DNA of 64,000 nucleotides from Massilia sp. BSC265 (GTDB lineage: Bacteria; Pseudomonadota; Gammaproteobacteria; Burkholderiales; Burkholderiaceae_D), in NCBI RefSeq assembly GCF_000740675.1, contig NZ_JPXI01000037.1, positions 124,001-188,000 of the forward strand, written 5' to 3'. Shown one piece after another: positions 27,251 to 37,900 of this stretch. The notes under the pieces are model-generated. The model searched no databases. It worked only from the letters and a program-made list of their open reading frames with translations, and was not told the origin of the DNA. The position numbers and the translations under genes were made by a program. Each line of letters opens with the position of its first letter. Positions within the stretch are counted from its first letter, which is position 1.

Positions 27251-28179
27251 GCCTCGGCGCTTGCAGCTCGTCGCACCGAAGGATCGTCGTGCAGCGCCAG
27301 CGGCACGCCACGCGCCCAGCGGTTCGAGGACAGCGAAAAGCTCAGCGCGCGCACCTGGTGGTACCACCCCGCCGGCACGTACAACAGCTCGCCCGGCTTG
27401 ACGATGCACTCGATGAGACTTGCCCGGCGCGCCAGCGGGAAGCGCTCGACATCCGGCGCCTCCGGATCGACCGGAGAACCGAACAGCACCGGATTCGCCT
27501 CGCGCACGTACAGGAACTCGTCATGGTGGGGCGGCGCCAGGAAGATGCGCTTGGTGCCCCAGATCTGGGCGAAGATGTTGTCGTCGAAGTCGCAATGCAG
27601 GGGCGTTACGGTGCCGGTGGGGCCGAGCCAGAAACGCGGCGGCCCCATCTTGCGAAAGTACGTCGGCCAATGGCACAGGGTGTTCAGCTCGCGCAGCTCC
27701 AGGTTGCCGACATAGGGCGGCGGCAAACTGCCGCTGCCGCATGCGACCAGCTCCAGGTATTCGCCCATCGACATATCCTGCATCGGGCGATCGGCGCGGA
27801 AGGCATTGTTGATGTAGTCGCCGGTCCGGGCCCGCACCCGCAGCTCGCTGTAGCGGTCGCTCAGCACCTGGGGCGACAGGCTGCACAGGGGCCAGCGTCC
27901 GACCAGGCCGGTCATCAGGAAAGGCAGTCCCTGCAGGGCGCGCGCATGGAAGGCCGCGGCGCTCAGGGGACCGGTGCGCGGTACTTCGGAAATCGCGGGG
28001 AGTGTGCGCGCGGCGCGCTTGACGGCCTCGCGCATCGCGGGAATCGAGGCGACGCCGCGCACGGCGGCATCGCGCTCTTCCTGCGCCTGGCGGCGGGCGG
28101 CTTCCTCCTCCAGCGAGGCGGGCAGGGTGGGCAGCGGCGGGAGCCGCGGCTTGCTTGAATCACTACCGTTACCAGACAT
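27247..28179 (-). CDS. Cupin_8 / JmjC-like 2-oxoglutarate oxygenase family protein
   Basis: 310 aa from ATG 28179 (28194 is an alternative). A basic Ala/Glu-rich N-terminus precedes a cupin_8 domain (about residues 80-285). The iron-binding HxD is in TPLHCDFDDNIFAQIWGTKRI and the distal His in VPAGWYHQVRAL, which with SFSLSSNRW matches Fe(II)/2-oxoglutarate hydroxylases of the FIH/JmjC type. Bacterial members hydroxylate proteins or small molecules; the substrate here is unknown. The stop codon overlaps the stop of the convergent PAS-GGDEF-EAL gene. Confidence 0.85.
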   Translation of the reverse strand: MSGNGSDSSKPRLPPLPTLPASLEEEAARRQAQEERDAAVRGVASIPAMREAVKRAARTLPAISEVPRTGPLSAAAFHARALQGLPFLMTGLVGRWPLCSLSPQVLSDRYSELRVRARTGDYINNAFRADRPMQDMSMGEYLELVACGSGSLPPPYVGNLELRELNTLCHWPTYFRKMGPPRFWLGPTGTVTPLHCDFDDNIFAQIWGTKRIFLAPPHHDEFLYVREANPVLFGSPVDPEAPDVERFPLARRASLIECIVKPGELLYVPAGWYHQVRALSFSLSSNRWARGVPLALHDDPSVRRAASAEA

Positions 28180-28237
28180 CTTCAGACCGTTCACGAAATC
28201 GCGGACAGCTTACTGCCTGGAAGCCGAAAAGTCGACT

Positions 28238-28268
28238 GTAGGGTTGTCGGCTCTGCCGACCACCCTAC
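28238..28268. repeat. Dispersed palindrome family, copy 2
   Basis: GTAGGGTTGTCGG and CCGACCACCCTAC arms around CTCTG, with one mismatch. The right arm includes the stop codon of the lactonase gene, so it may serve as a transcript end. Confidence 0.6.
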
Positions 28269-29152
28269 GAACGGCTGAAGCCGAACGGCGTTTCCGCCAC
28301 ACCCTGCACGCCTGGGCGCAGCAGCACGACCGAGCCCGCGTCGCCGCCTGTACCCGGGTCGATCGAGGTCACCAGCAGGGTATCGAGCTGGGGACCGCCG
28401 AAAGCGCACATCGAGGGCTTGGCCATCGGCAGTGCGATCTCGCGGTCCAGCTTCCCGGCCGGGGTGAAGCGCTGCACCAGGCCGGCGTCGTTGGCGCAGG
28501 TCCAGTAGCAGCCGTCGGCATCGACCGCGGCGCCGTCCGGGCGGCCCCCCTGCCCGGTCAGGTCGAGGAATACCCGCTTGTTGTGCGGGATACCCTGCTC
28601 GATGTCGTAGTCGAATGACCACACGGTGCGGCGCTGCGGATGCGAATCCGACAGGTACATCGTACGCCCGTCGGGCGACCAGGCCAGGCCGTTCTGCGTG
28701 AGCAGGCCGCTAACGACCGGGCCATGCAGCCCGTCGTCGGCGCTGTAGCGGTACAGGCCGCCGACGGCGCGCGCCGCGCCCATGTCCATGAACATGGTGC
28801 CGCTCCAGAAGCGCCCCTGGCGGTCGCAGCGTCCGTCGTTGAAGCGCATGCCCTCGCCCAGTTCGGACGCCGGCGGCGCGGCCAGGCGCGTGGCCTCGGC
28901 CTTGCCATCTTCACCCAGGACCAGGCGATAGATGCCGGTTTCCATGCCGGCCACCAGGCTGCCGTCGGCGGCGCCTGCGACGCAGGCCACCATCTCTGGC
29001 GCTTCCCAGTGACGCACCGCGCCGCCGGCATGGTCCAGGCGCCAGACCCGGCGCGCCGGGATGTCGACCCAGTACCACGCCCGTTCAGCCGCGTTCCAGG
29101 TCGGACTTTCGCCGGTGGCGCAGTGCACGCCCTCGATCCGATGGATCTCCAT
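28265..29152 (-). CDS. SMP-30/gluconolactonase-family lactonase, likely galactaro-lactonase
   Basis: 295 aa from ATG 29152, which has GGGAG upstream; ATG 29164 overlaps the stop of the permease gene and is the alternative. The beta-propeller family residues are present: E in GESPTWNAAERAWYWVD, MRFNDGRCDRQGRFWSGTM (metal Asn/Asp), TQNGLAWSPDGRTMYLSDS and RPDGAAVDADGCYWTC. The family hydrolyses sugar lactones with a divalent metal. Here it follows the uronate permease and lies in the same cluster as uronate dehydrogenase, whose product is galactaro-1,5-lactone, so it most likely opens that lactone to galactarate in the cytoplasm. Confidence 0.88.
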   Translation of the reverse strand: MEIHRIEGVHCATGESPTWNAAERAWYWVDIPARRVWRLDHAGGAVRHWEAPEMVACVAGAADGSLVAGMETGIYRLVLGEDGKAEATRLAAPPASELGEGMRFNDGRCDRQGRFWSGTMFMDMGAARAVGGLYRYSADDGLHGPVVSGLLTQNGLAWSPDGRTMYLSDSHPQRRTVWSFDYDIEQGIPHNKRVFLDLTGQGGRPDGAAVDADGCYWTCANDAGLVQRFTPAGKLDREIALPMAKPSMCAFGGPQLDTLLVTSIDPGTGGDAGSVVLLRPGVQGVAETPFGFSRS

Positions 29153-29163
29153 GCCCGCTCCCA

Positions 29164-30588
29164 TTACAGGTCGGTGATCTCGCGGTGTGCCGGCACCAGG
29201 GCCTTCATCACCAGCCAGGCGACCATGTAGGCCAGGGCGCAGATCGAGAACATGATCAGGTAGCCGGTTTCCAGCTTGCCCAGCGCGCCGTAGTAGTCGA
29301 ACAGCCAGCCGCCCAGCTTGGTGAGCAGCACGCCGCCCAGGCCGCCGGCCATGCCGCCGATGCCGACCACCGAACCGACGCTGTGTTTCGGGAACATGTC
29401 GGAGACGGTGGTGAACAGATTGGCCGACCAGGCCTGATGCGCCGAGGCGCCGATGCCGATCAGGATCACCGGGATCCAGAAGCCGAGGTAGCCGAGCGGC
29501 TGCGCCAGCAGCACCACCAGCGGGAACAGGGCGATGGTGAACATGGCGCGCATGCGGCCCTGGTAGATGCTGTGGCCGCGGTCGATGAACCAGGTCGGCA
29601 GCCAGCCGCCGCCGATACTGCCCACCATCGTCATGCTGTACAGGACGGCCAGCGGCACGACCATTTCCGGACCCGTGAGGCCGTACTGCGCCGACATGTA
29701 CTTCGGCAGCCAGAACAGGAAGAACCACCACACGCCGTCGGTCATGAACTTGCCGAAGGCGAAGGCCCAGGTCTGGCGGTAGCCGAGCAGCTTGAACCAC
29801 GAAGCTTTCGGCTTGGCCGCTGCCGCGGCCGGGGTCGCGTCCGCAGGTGCGCTGTCGCTGTTGATGTAGGCCAGTTCGCCCGCGCTCAGGCGCTTCTGGC
29901 GGTCCGGCGTGTCGTACAGCCAGATCCAGATGCCCATCCAGACGAAGCCGATGGCGCCGACCGCGATGAAGGCCATCTGCCAGCCATAGAACTCGGCGAT
30001 CAGCGGCACCGTCAGCGGCGCCAGGATCGCGCCGACGTTGGCGCCGGAGTTGAAGATGCCGGTGGCGAAGGAGCGCTCGCGCTTGGGGAAGTACTCGGCG
30101 GTCGCCTTGATCGCGGCCGGGAAGTTGCCCGCCTCGCCGATCGCCAGCACCGCGCGGCCCACCATGAAGCCCACGATCGAGACCGGCACCGCAGCCAGGC
30201 CGAGGGTGGTGAATACGCTGTTGACGGCGGTACCGATACCGATCGCGTAGGCGTGCGCGACGGCGCCGATCGACCATACGACGATCGCGAGGACGAAAGC
30301 GCGCTTGGTGCCCATGCGGTCGATCACGCGGCCGGCGAACAGCATGGAGATCGCGTAGACGAACTGGAAGACCGCCGTAATGTTGGCATAGTCGGTGTTC
30401 GACCAACCGAACTCCTTGGTGAGCAGCGGCGCCAGCAGGCTCAGGACCTGGCGGTCGAGGTAGTTGATGGTGGTGGCGAAGAACAGCAGGGCGCAGATGG
30501 TCCAGCGATACTTGCCTACCGTCGAAGCGAGTTGCGGGGCCTGCCCTGCGCCTTGCTTCGCATTTGCACTCATGACTTGCTGATTCAT
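29164..30588 (-). CDS. MFS hexuronate permease, ExuT type (ACS family)
   Basis: 474 aa from ATG 30588; the frame runs to a TTG at 30606, which is less likely. Twelve transmembrane helices in two halves; the family blocks FFATTINYLDRQVLSLLAP, GRAVLAIGEAGNFPAAIKATAEYFPKRERSFATGIFNSG (conserved positions) and GGLGGVLLTKLGGWLFDYYG mark the anion:cation symporter group that imports galacturonate and glucuronate. Between its halves lies an Ala-rich cytoplasmic loop. It is in one minus-strand cluster with KdgD, the semialdehyde dehydrogenase and the lactonase, which supports galacturonate or galactarate as substrate. Confidence 0.88.
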   Translation of the reverse strand: MNQQVMSANAKQGAGQAPQLASTVGKYRWTICALLFFATTINYLDRQVLSLLAPLLTKEFGWSNTDYANITAVFQFVYAISMLFAGRVIDRMGTKRAFVLAIVVWSIGAVAHAYAIGIGTAVNSVFTTLGLAAVPVSIVGFMVGRAVLAIGEAGNFPAAIKATAEYFPKRERSFATGIFNSGANVGAILAPLTVPLIAEFYGWQMAFIAVGAIGFVWMGIWIWLYDTPDRQKRLSAGELAYINSDSAPADATPAAAAAKPKASWFKLLGYRQTWAFAFGKFMTDGVWWFFLFWLPKYMSAQYGLTGPEMVVPLAVLYSMTMVGSIGGGWLPTWFIDRGHSIYQGRMRAMFTIALFPLVVLLAQPLGYLGFWIPVILIGIGASAHQAWSANLFTTVSDMFPKHSVGSVVGIGGMAGGLGGVLLTKLGGWLFDYYGALGKLETGYLIMFSICALAYMVAWLVMKALVPAHREITDL

Positions 30589-30688
30589 GGGATCAGTTCT
30601 TTTCAAAACGGAACAGCCGGTGTCTCCCCCGGCTGGTGCTTCAATCGGTCAAAAGGGGCGCAAAGTCGAACCTTGCGCCCCCTGTTTA

Positions 30689-32266
30689 CTAAGCGACCTT
30701 CAGGTCACCATCCATCACGCGCGCAAGGCGCAGTGGATTGTCGTCGCGAAGTGCTTCCGGCAGCAAGCCCTCAGGCACGTTCTGGTAGCACACCGGACGC
30801 AGGAAGCGGTCGATCGCGCTCGCGCCCACCGAGGTGGTGCGGCTGTCGCTGGTGGCCGGGAACGGGCCGCCGTGGACCATCGCGTGCGACACTTCGACGC
30901 CGGTCGGGAAGCCGTTGAACAGCACGCGGCCCGCCTTGCGTTCCAGGATCGGCAGCAGGCTCGCGGCCAGTGCATGGTCGGCCGGCTTGACGTGCACGGT
31001 CGCGGTCAGCTGGCCGTGCAGCTGCTCGGCTGCCTGCAGCATCTGCTCGGCGCTGTCGAACCGCACCACCAGTGCGGCCGGGCCGAAGACTTCGTCCTGC
31101 AGGTCCGGGTTGGCCAGGAAGTCGGCAGCCTCGCATTCGTACAGCGCGGCCTGCGCAGCGCAGCCGATTCCCTCGGTGCTGCCCTGGGCCACCAGGCGCA
31201 CGCCGCTGGTGCTGGTGAGTCGTCCAATGCCGCTGTTATAGGCTTCATGGATGCCGGCGGTGAGCATGGTGCCCGCGCCCTTGGTTGCCAGCGCCGTGGT
31301 AGCCGCCGCGGTAAAGGCGTCCAGTGCCGCGCCCTTGACCGCAAACACCAGGCCAGGGTTGGTGCAGAACTGGCCGACGCCCAGGGTCAGCGAGTCGACG
31401 AAACCGTTCGCCAGCGCGGCGCCGCCCTCTTCCAGTGCGGCCGGGAGCAGGAACACCGGGTTCACGCTGCTCATCTCGGCGTAGACCGGGATCGGTTCCG
31501 GACGGCTTGCCGCGGTGCGCATCAGCGCGGTGCCGCCGCCACGCGAGCCGGTAAAGCCCACCGCCTTGATGGCCGGATGGCTGACCAGCTGCTGGCCGAT
31601 GGTACGGCCGTCGCCGAAGACCATCGAGAACACGCCTTCCGGCATGCCGCACTCGATTGCCGCGCGCTGGACGGCACGGCCGACCAGTTCCGAGGTACCG
31701 AGGTGGGCGCCGTGGGCCTTCACGATGACCGGGCAGCCTGCTGCCAGCGCCGAGGCGGTGTCGCCGCCCGCGACCGAGAAGGCCAGCGGGAAGTTACTGG
31801 CACCGAAGACCACGACCGGGCCGAGGCCGATTTTGGCCAGGCGCAGGTCGGGACGCGGCGGGGTGCGTTCCGGCAGCGCGGTGTCGATGGTCGCGCCCAG
31901 GAAGCGGCCGTCGCGCACCACTTTCGCGAACAGGCGCAACTGGTTCACGGTGCGCATGCGCTCGCCTTCCAGGCGCGCTTGCGGCAGGCCGGTTTCCTGC
32001 TGGGCGCGTTCGATCAGGCTTGATCCGATGGCCAGGATCTGTTCCGCCACCGCTTCCAGGAAGCGGGCGCGCTGTTCCAGCGGCAGGGCACGATACTTGT
32101 CGAAGGCCACGGCTGCGAGTTCGCAGGCACGTTCCACGTCGGCGCCGGTGGCTTGGCCGAAGCCCGGCTCGAACTCGGCGCGGGTGGACGGGTTGTAGGC
32201 TTTCACCTCGCCCGCGCTGCCGCGGACGAGCTGGCTGCCGATGATCATTTCACCAGTAATCTTCAT
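30689..32266 (-). CDS. Alpha-ketoglutarate semialdehyde dehydrogenase
   Basis: 525 aa aldehyde dehydrogenase (NADP+ type). The catalytic Cys is in [10 protein letters not shown] (near residue 302), the general base Glu in [11 protein letters not shown], and [35 protein letters not shown] is the cofactor region. The long N-terminus without a signal and the end [17 protein letters not shown] match the KGSADH subgroup. It oxidises 2,5-dioxopentanoate to 2-oxoglutarate, the last step of the oxidative galacturonate/galactarate route. It lies 3 bases downstream of kdgD, whose product is its substrate. Confidence 0.92.
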   Translation of the reverse strand: MKITGEMIIGSQLVRGSAGEVKAYNPSTRAEFEPGFGQATGADVERACELAAVAFDKYRALPLEQRARFLEAVAEQILAIGSSLIERAQQETGLPQARLEGERMRTVNQLRLFAKVVRDGRFLGATIDTALPERTPPRPDLRLAKIGLGPVVVFGASNFPLAFSVAGGDTASALAAGCPVIVKAHGAHLGTSELVGRAVQRAAIECGMPEGVFSMVFGDGRTIGQQLVSHPAIKAVGFTGSRGGGTALMRTAASRPEPIPVYAEMSSVNPVFLLPAALEEGGAALANGFVDSLTLGVGQFCTNPGLVFAVKGAALDAFTAAATTALATKGAGTMLTAGIHEAYNSGIGRLTSTSGVRLVAQGSTEGIGCAAQAALYECEAADFLANPDLQDEVFGPAALVVRFDSAEQMLQAAEQLHGQLTATVHVKPADHALAASLLPILERKAGRVLFNGFPTGVEVSHAMVHGGPFPATSDSRTTSVGASAIDRFLRPVCYQNVPEGLLPEALRDDNPLRLARVMDGDLKVA

Positions 32267-32269
32267 GGC

Positions 32270-33187
32270 TTACACCGGGTTCTTCTGCTTCTGGATCAGT
32301 TCCAGCAGCATTTCGTCTTCGGCCGGGGTCAGGTCGGTCAGCGGCGGACGCACTGGACCGGCGCCGTGGCCAACCACGCGGGCGCCTGCCTTGATGATGC
32401 TGACCGCGTAGCCGCCCTTGCGGTTGCGGATCTCCAGGTACGGCAGGAAGAACTCGTCGATCAGGCGGTTGGTGGTGGCGGTGTCGCCCGAAGCGGTGGC
32501 GTTGTAGAAGTCCATCGCCAGCTGCGGCACGAAGTTGAACACGGCCGACGAATACACCGGGGTGCCCAGTGCCTTGTAGGCGCCGGCATACACTTCCGCG
32601 GTCGGCAGGCCGCCCAGGTAGCTGAAGCGGTCACCCATCTTGCGATAGATCGAGACCATCAGTTCGATGTCGCCGATGCCGTCCTTGAAGCCGATCAGGT
32701 TCGGGTTACGGTCGGCCAGCTTGGCCAGCGATTCCGGGGTCAGGCGGCAGGCAGCGCGGTTGTACACCACGACGCCGATCTTCACGGAGCGGCACACCGC
32801 TTCGACGTGGGCGATCAGGCCGTCCTGGTTGGATTCGGTCAGGTAGTGCGGCAGCAGCAGCAGGCCCTGCGCGCCCTGGCGCTCGGCTTCCTGTGCGTGG
32901 GCAATGGCCGCGCGGGTCGGGCCGCCGCAGCCTGCCAGGATCGCGACGCCGGTGCCGGCGCAGGTGTCGACTGCGGTCTTGACGATGCGGCTGTACTCTT
33001 CGCCGTACAGCGAGAAGTATTCGCCGGTGCCGCCGGCGGCGAACAGCGCGGTGGCGCCGTAAGGTGCCAGCCATTCCAGGCGCTTGGCGTAGCTGGCCTG
33101 GTCGAATTCAAGCTGCTCGTCGAAGTCGGTGATCGGGAAGGACAGCAGGCCGTGCGACAGGACTTTTTGTAGTTCGAGAGGTTGCAT
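32270..33187 (-). CDS. kdgD: 5-dehydro-4-deoxyglucarate dehydratase
   Basis: 305 aa DHDPS/NAL-family aldolase fold. The Schiff-base lysine is K168 in [10 protein letters not shown] and the conserved Tyr is Y142 in GVVVYNRA; the GGTGEYFSL substrate loop is at 52-60. KdgD dehydrates and decarboxylates 5-keto-4-deoxyglucarate to 2,5-dioxopentanoate, linking GarD to the semialdehyde dehydrogenase. GGAG lies upstream of the ATG. It is the first gene of the minus-strand catabolic cluster, with a palindrome (33248-33269) in its promoter region. Confidence 0.94.
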   Translation of the reverse strand: MQPLELQKVLSHGLLSFPITDFDEQLEFDQASYAKRLEWLAPYGATALFAAGGTGEYFSLYGEEYSRIVKTAVDTCAGTGVAILAGCGGPTRAAIAHAQEAERQGAQGLLLLPHYLTESNQDGLIAHVEAVCRSVKIGVVVYNRAACRLTPESLAKLADRNPNLIGFKDGIGDIELMVSIYRKMGDRFSYLGGLPTAEVYAGAYKALGTPVYSSAVFNFVPQLAMDFYNATASGDTATTNRLIDEFFLPYLEIRNRKGGYAVSIIKAGARVVGHGAGPVRPPLTDLTPAEDEMLLELIQKQKNPV

Positions 33188-33247
33188 TACAGAGTCTCCA
33201 GGACAGGTGTTGTATGAAATACGGAGTGGCGAAGGGATGCTGCGTTA

Positions 33248-33269
33248 AGTTGTATGTCATCGTACAACT
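33248..33269. promoter_or_regulatory. Candidate GntR operator upstream of kdgD
   Basis: AGTTGTA and TACAACT arms around an 8-base centre. The TTGTATG core is also found at 33207 and in the control region of the GntR gene (34088-34108), which suggests one regulator binds both. It would block or modulate the kdgD cluster. Confidence 0.5.
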
Positions 33270-33306
33270 GAACCGATGACGTCGCAAGTAAAAATTGCGA
33301 CTTTTT

Positions 33307-34035
33307 TTAATTGATCATGGATTCGATGCGGCGCTGCGCTTCCACCAGCCGCTCGCGGCTGTTGGACAGGTGGGTACGCATGGCCGCGCGTGCGGCTTCC
33401 GGATCGCGGCGCTCGATGGCGCGATAGATGTCGTCGTGCTCGCGGCCGACGCGTTCGTTGAAGTTGGCCGGCTTGTCCTGCTCCAGCTCCACCGTGTTCA
33501 GGCGCGCACGCGGGATGATCGCGTTGCCGAGCTGGGTGAGGATGTCTTCGAAATAGCGGTTGCCGGTGGCCTGCGCGATCAGGAGGTGGAAGCGCTTGTC
33601 GGCTTCCACCGCCGACCTGCCGACCGCCATCGCCTCATGCATCTCGTCCAGCGCAGCACCCAGTTCCTGCACCTGTTCGTCGGTGCGGCGCGCGGCGGCC
33701 AGGCCGGCCGTCTCGGTCTCGACACCGATGCGCAGTTCCAGGATCGACAGCACGTCGCGCAGGGTCAGGATGCTCTCGGCATCGATGCCCAGCCCTGCCT
33801 GCGGGCGTTCCAGCACGAAGGTCCCGATGCCGTGGCGCGTCTGCACCAGCCCGGAAGCCTGCAGGTGCGAGATGGCCTCGCGCACCACGGTGCGGCTGAC
33901 GCCATGCTGCGCCATCATCGAGGATTCGGTCGGCAGTTTCTCGCCGGGCTTGAGGATGCCCTGGCGGATGCTGCTGCTGATCTGTTCGACGACACCCTGT
34001 GCGAGATTGCGGGGCTTGCGCTGCGTAGGGATCAT
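33307..34035 (-). CDS. FadR-type GntR regulator (FCD domain), near the kdgD cluster
   Basis: 242 aa. An N-terminal winged helix (about residues 8-75; KLPTESSMMAQHGVSRTVVREAISHLQASGLVQTRHGIGTFV) precedes an all-helical FCD ligand domain (about 90-235) with DKRFHLLIAQATGN and REHDDIYRAIERRDPEAARAAMRTHL, where D/H residues can bind a metal and a carboxylate ligand. It lies directly upstream of the kdgD-KGSADH-permease-lactonase cluster, on the same strand. Likely a repressor relieved by galactarate or a related acid. Shared TTGTATG sites occur in both control regions. Confidence 0.9.
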   Translation of the reverse strand: MIPTQRKPRNLAQGVVEQISSSIRQGILKPGEKLPTESSMMAQHGVSRTVVREAISHLQASGLVQTRHGIGTFVLERPQAGLGIDAESILTLRDVLSILELRIGVETETAGLAAARRTDEQVQELGAALDEMHEAMAVGRSAVEADKRFHLLIAQATGNRYFEDILTQLGNAIIPRARLNTVELEQDKPANFNERVGREHDDIYRAIERRDPEAARAAMRTHLSNSRERLVEAQRRIESMIN

Positions 34036-34080
34036 GTGGCGAATAAAGGATGGAATGCGAGATAAGACAATTATATATCA

Positions 34081-34108
34081 ATACAAGTTGTATGACGTCT
34101 TATGACAA
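34081..34108. promoter_or_regulatory. Candidate autoregulatory operator of the GntR gene
   Basis: ATACAAGTTGTAT (34081-34093) is a palindrome around a single G, and it overlaps TTGTATGACGTCTTATGACAA (34088-34108, written here in two overlapping parts). The TTGTATG core matches the kdgD upstream site. Confidence 0.45.
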
Positions 34109-34172
34109 GACATCCTTATTCGGTGAGGTTTTTACTCAGGCAATGAAGCCACGACGCACCCGGCCTGGCCGC

Positions 34173-34201
34173 TTGATAAATTGGTCAGGCCAAAATAGAA
34201 T
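34173..34201 (+). promoter_or_regulatory. Promoter with embedded operator, upstream of the acetylesterase/pectate lyase operon
   Basis: -35 TTGATA (34173-34178), 17-base spacer, -10 TAGAAT (34196-34201). The spacer holds TTGGTCAGGCCAA (34181-34193), a FadR/PdhR-type palindrome. The start codon lies only about 25 bases downstream. The same arrangement occurs at 39669 and 53932. Confidence 0.75.
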
Positions 34202-34226
34202 CTGCCCAACCTTTAGGAGCCCCGTC

Positions 34227-34946
34227 ATGCCTCGTCCTGTCCGTTCCCTCGCCTGCCTCGTTCCCCTGCTGTTCGCAGTCCACGCCAACGCTGCCCCTCC
34301 ACTGCCGGATCGCGTGATCCTGGTCGGCGACTCCACCATGGCCAGCACCACCGGCTACGGCGACGCCCTCTGCGCGCGCTTCACCCCGGAGACGGCCTGC
34401 CACAACCTGGCGCGCGGCGGTCGCAGTTCGGGTAGCTTCCGCGCCGAGAAGCGCTGGGACGAAGTGATGGAACTGCTGCGCAGTGGCGCGGGATTTCGCA
34501 AGACCTATGTACTGATCCAGTTCGGCCACAACGACCAGCCGGGCAAGCCGGGCCGCTCCACCGACTACGTCACCGAATTCCCCGCCAACATGAAGCGCTA
34601 CGTGGACGAAGCCCGTTCGCTTGGCGGCGAACCGGTGCTGGTGACGCCGCTGACGCGCCGCATCTTCAAGGACGGCTACGTGCACAACGACCTGGCGCCC
34701 TGGGCCGCCACCGTGCGCGATATCGCGCGCGGCACGAAGACCCCGCTGGTCGACCTGAACGCGCTGTCGCTCGCAGCCGTGCAGAAGATGGGATCGCAGG
34801 AAGCGGACAAGCTGGCCCGCACCGGCGCGAACTTCGACCACACCCACCTCGGCCCGCTCGGCGCGGAGCGCTTCTCCGGCATCATGGCAAAGGAACTGGT
34901 GCGCAAGGTGCCGGCGCTGTCCGCATCCATGCGGGGCGCACAGTGA
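34227..34946 (+). CDS. Rhamnogalacturonan acetylesterase (SGNH hydrolase, CE12)
   Basis: 239 aa from ATG 34227 with TAGGAG upstream; the longer frame to 34050 reads through the promoter. Signal peptide with cleavage near HANAAPP. The SGNH blocks are I: VILVGDSTM (nucleophile Ser), II: LARGGRSSGSF, III: FGHNDQPGK, V: FDHTHLGPLG (Asp/His). It fits CE12 esterases that remove acetyl groups from rhamnogalacturonan, opening the polymer for lyases and hydrolases, outside the cytoplasm. Its last 4 bases overlap the start of the pectate lyase-pectinesterase gene. Confidence 0.92.
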   Translation: MPRPVRSLACLVPLLFAVHANAAPPLPDRVILVGDSTMASTTGYGDALCARFTPETACHNLARGGRSSGSFRAEKRWDEVMELLRSGAGFRKTYVLIQFGHNDQPGKPGRSTDYVTEFPANMKRYVDEARSLGGEPVLVTPLTRRIFKDGYVHNDLAPWAATVRDIARGTKTPLVDLNALSLAAVQKMGSQEADKLARTGANFDHTHLGPLGAERFSGIMAKELVRKVPALSASMRGAQ

Positions 34947-37900
34947 AGGCGCCGTTCACCCCGCTGTTTGCCCTCGCGGGACTGGCTGCGGCCGGCACCC
35001 TGGCCGCGCCTGCCGCGCCGCCGCCGTTCCGGCCCGCGACCGTCGCCGTGCCGATCCCCACGGCCGAGCGCCAGCACGCGCCCTTCGACGGCTGGGCCGC
35101 ACAGGAAGGCGGCACCCGCGGTGGCGCCCTGGCCAGTCCCGCCCATGTCTACACCGTGCGCGACCGCGCCCAGTTGCTGGCGGCATTGACTGCGCCGGCG
35201 CCGGCACGCATCGTGCGCGTGGCGGCAAGCATCGACATGAGCGAAGGCCGCACTTTTAGTAACAGCGACGACCAGGCCAAACGCGGCACGGTGCACATCC
35301 CGTCGAATACCACGCTGATCGGCGTGGCCCCGGGCGCAGGCTTCATCAACGGCTCGCTGGCAGTGGCGAACGTGTCGCAGGTCGTCATCCGCAACCTCGC
35401 GCTGCGCAATCCCTGCGACGTCGCGCCGCGCTGGGATGCGAAGGACGGACCAAAAGGCAACTGGAATTCGCTGTTCGACGCCATCACGGTATCGAACGCG
35501 CACCACGTCTGGATCGACCACAACAGCTTCACCGACGCCCCAAGCACCGACGACAAGCACCCGGTCGAAAACGGCAAGCTGAAGCAGTGCCACGACGGTG
35601 CGCTCGACATCAACCAGGCCTCGGACTTCGTCAGCGTCACCTATAACCACTTCGCCCTTCACGAAAAGAACCTCCTGATCGGCTCGAGCGACCGTGCAAC
35701 GGGCGACCAGGGCCATCTGCGTGTCACGCTCAAGGGCAACCTGTTCGAGCACGTCGCCGAGCGCGCCCCGCGCGTGCGCTACGGCCAGGTCCACCTGCTG
35801 AATAACTACTACGTCGGCGACCGCAAGCACCCGACCTACGCCCACGGCTACAGCGTCGGCGTGGCCCACGCCTCGCGCATCATCTCGGACGCCAATGCGT
35901 TCGACATCGCCGGCGCCGCGACCTGCAGGCAGGTGGTGCGCGATCCGGGTGCTAGCCCGGGCATCTTCAGCGACAAGGGCTCGCTGCTGAACGGCCAGGC
36001 ACTTGAAGATTGCCCGTACGGCGGCGACCCCGGCTGGCGCGTGCCCTACGGCTTCAGCGCCCTGCCCGCAGGTGAAGTAGCGCGCCACGTGCGCGAGCAT
36101 GCCGGCCCGCGCCCCCTCGAGGCGGGCGCGGACGGCTATGCCGAGGCCCGCTTCGTGCCGGTCGCGGGCAGCCCCTTCCTGCTGCGCGCCCGCCAGGACG
36201 CGAACGGCGACTGGCAGGGCGCCAGCCTGCAGCTCACCGACGACCGCAAGGTATGGGTAGTGGACCTGCTGGAATCGCGTGCCGGCGAGGTCAAGCGCAT
36301 CAAGCAAGTGCGCCGCAACGCCTCGCTGCCAGGCGTGCCGGTCGTGTTGCGCTATGCGGCCGAGCCGGGGCCGCAGGGCAACCTGCTGAACGTCTCGGTG
36401 GACGGCGACCGCGCAACCTGGCTGGTGGCGCCCCCGATCCCCGCCGCGCAGCCCGTCAGCTGGGATGCCGGCGCGAATGCGCTGCTCGACCTGCGCGGCG
36501 GCCCTGCCGGCACGCCGCCACAGCGCGTGACCGTGCATGTCGGCGCCGATCGCATTGCGCTGCAGGCCGGCGATACGCCGGAAACCGTCCGGGTCGGTAG
36601 CGTCAGTGGCAATGCGCGTATCACTGCCGTCTCCTCCGATCCCCGCATCGTCGGCGCCGAAGCGGCAGGCGGCGTGCTGCGCCTGGCACCGCAAGCAGAA
36701 GGCCGCACAACGGTAACGGTACGCAGCCTGGACGACCCGTGGGCGCAAGCCGTGTTCACGGTCGACGTGGGCGCATCCTTCGCGGCACCCGGCGGCGCCA
36801 CCCTGCCCGCTTCCGCCACCGCCCATCCCGCCAATGGCGAGCGCGGGGTGCCGCCGGACACGCCGCTGCGCCTCGTATTCGCCGAAGAACCGGTGCTCAC
36901 CGGCGAAGGCAGCGTGCGCATCTACCGCAAGCGCAGTAAAGAGAAAGACGGGGCCCTGGTCGCGGTCATCCGCCCGGGAGAAACCATCATTGCGCTGGCC
37001 CCGCAGGGTCGCCGGCGCCAGGTGCGCCAGCATCCGATCACGGTGCAGGGCAAGGAACTGCGCGTGCGGATGCCGCAGCTGCTGGAATACGGCGTCGACT
37101 ACGAAGCCGTGATCGATAGCAGGCTGGTGCGTGTTGCGGGGTTCAAGGGCGCACGCTGGTCCTTCCGCACCACGCCGTTCAAGCCGGTCGGCGACAGCGT
37201 GACCGTGGACGCGGTCGGGCGCGCCGACTTCCGGACCGTGCAGGCCGCGCTGGACCACGCCATGTCCCTGCCGCGCGACAAGGCGGTCACGGTAAACGTG
37301 CGCGATGGCGTCTATCCGGAGCTGCTCTACCTGCGTGACAAGGACAATGTCACCCTGCGCGGCCAGAGCATCGATGCGACCATCATCCGCGCCGCCAACA
37401 GCGAGACCCGTAATCCGGGTTCGGGCAGTGGACAGCCTGACGGCACGGCCGGCATCGATGGCGGCCGCGCCCAGTTCCTGGCCCAGGAGGTCGACCTGCT
37501 GGAAATTCGCGATATCGCCCTGCACAACAGCACCCGCCGCAGCGACGGCCACTCGGCCCAGGCCGAAACGATCTTCTTCAGAAGCGAGCAAGGCCGCCTG
37601 GTCGCACGCAACGCGCACTTCATCAGCGAGCAGGACACGCTGCAGCTGCACGGTTACGCCTGGTTCTACAAGTCGCTCATCGAAGGCAATGTGGACTTCG
37701 TGTGGGGGAACAACCGCGCCGCCCTGTTCGAAGAGAGCGAACTGCGTACCGTCGGCGACAGCGCCAACCCGCAAAGCGGCGGCTACATCGTGCAGGCGCG
37801 CACCGTGGGCAAGGACGACCCGGGCTTCGTGTTCCTGCGTTCGCGGCTGACGCGCGGCCCCGGCCCGGCGGGCAACCTGCCGCCCGATGGCGCGACCTAC

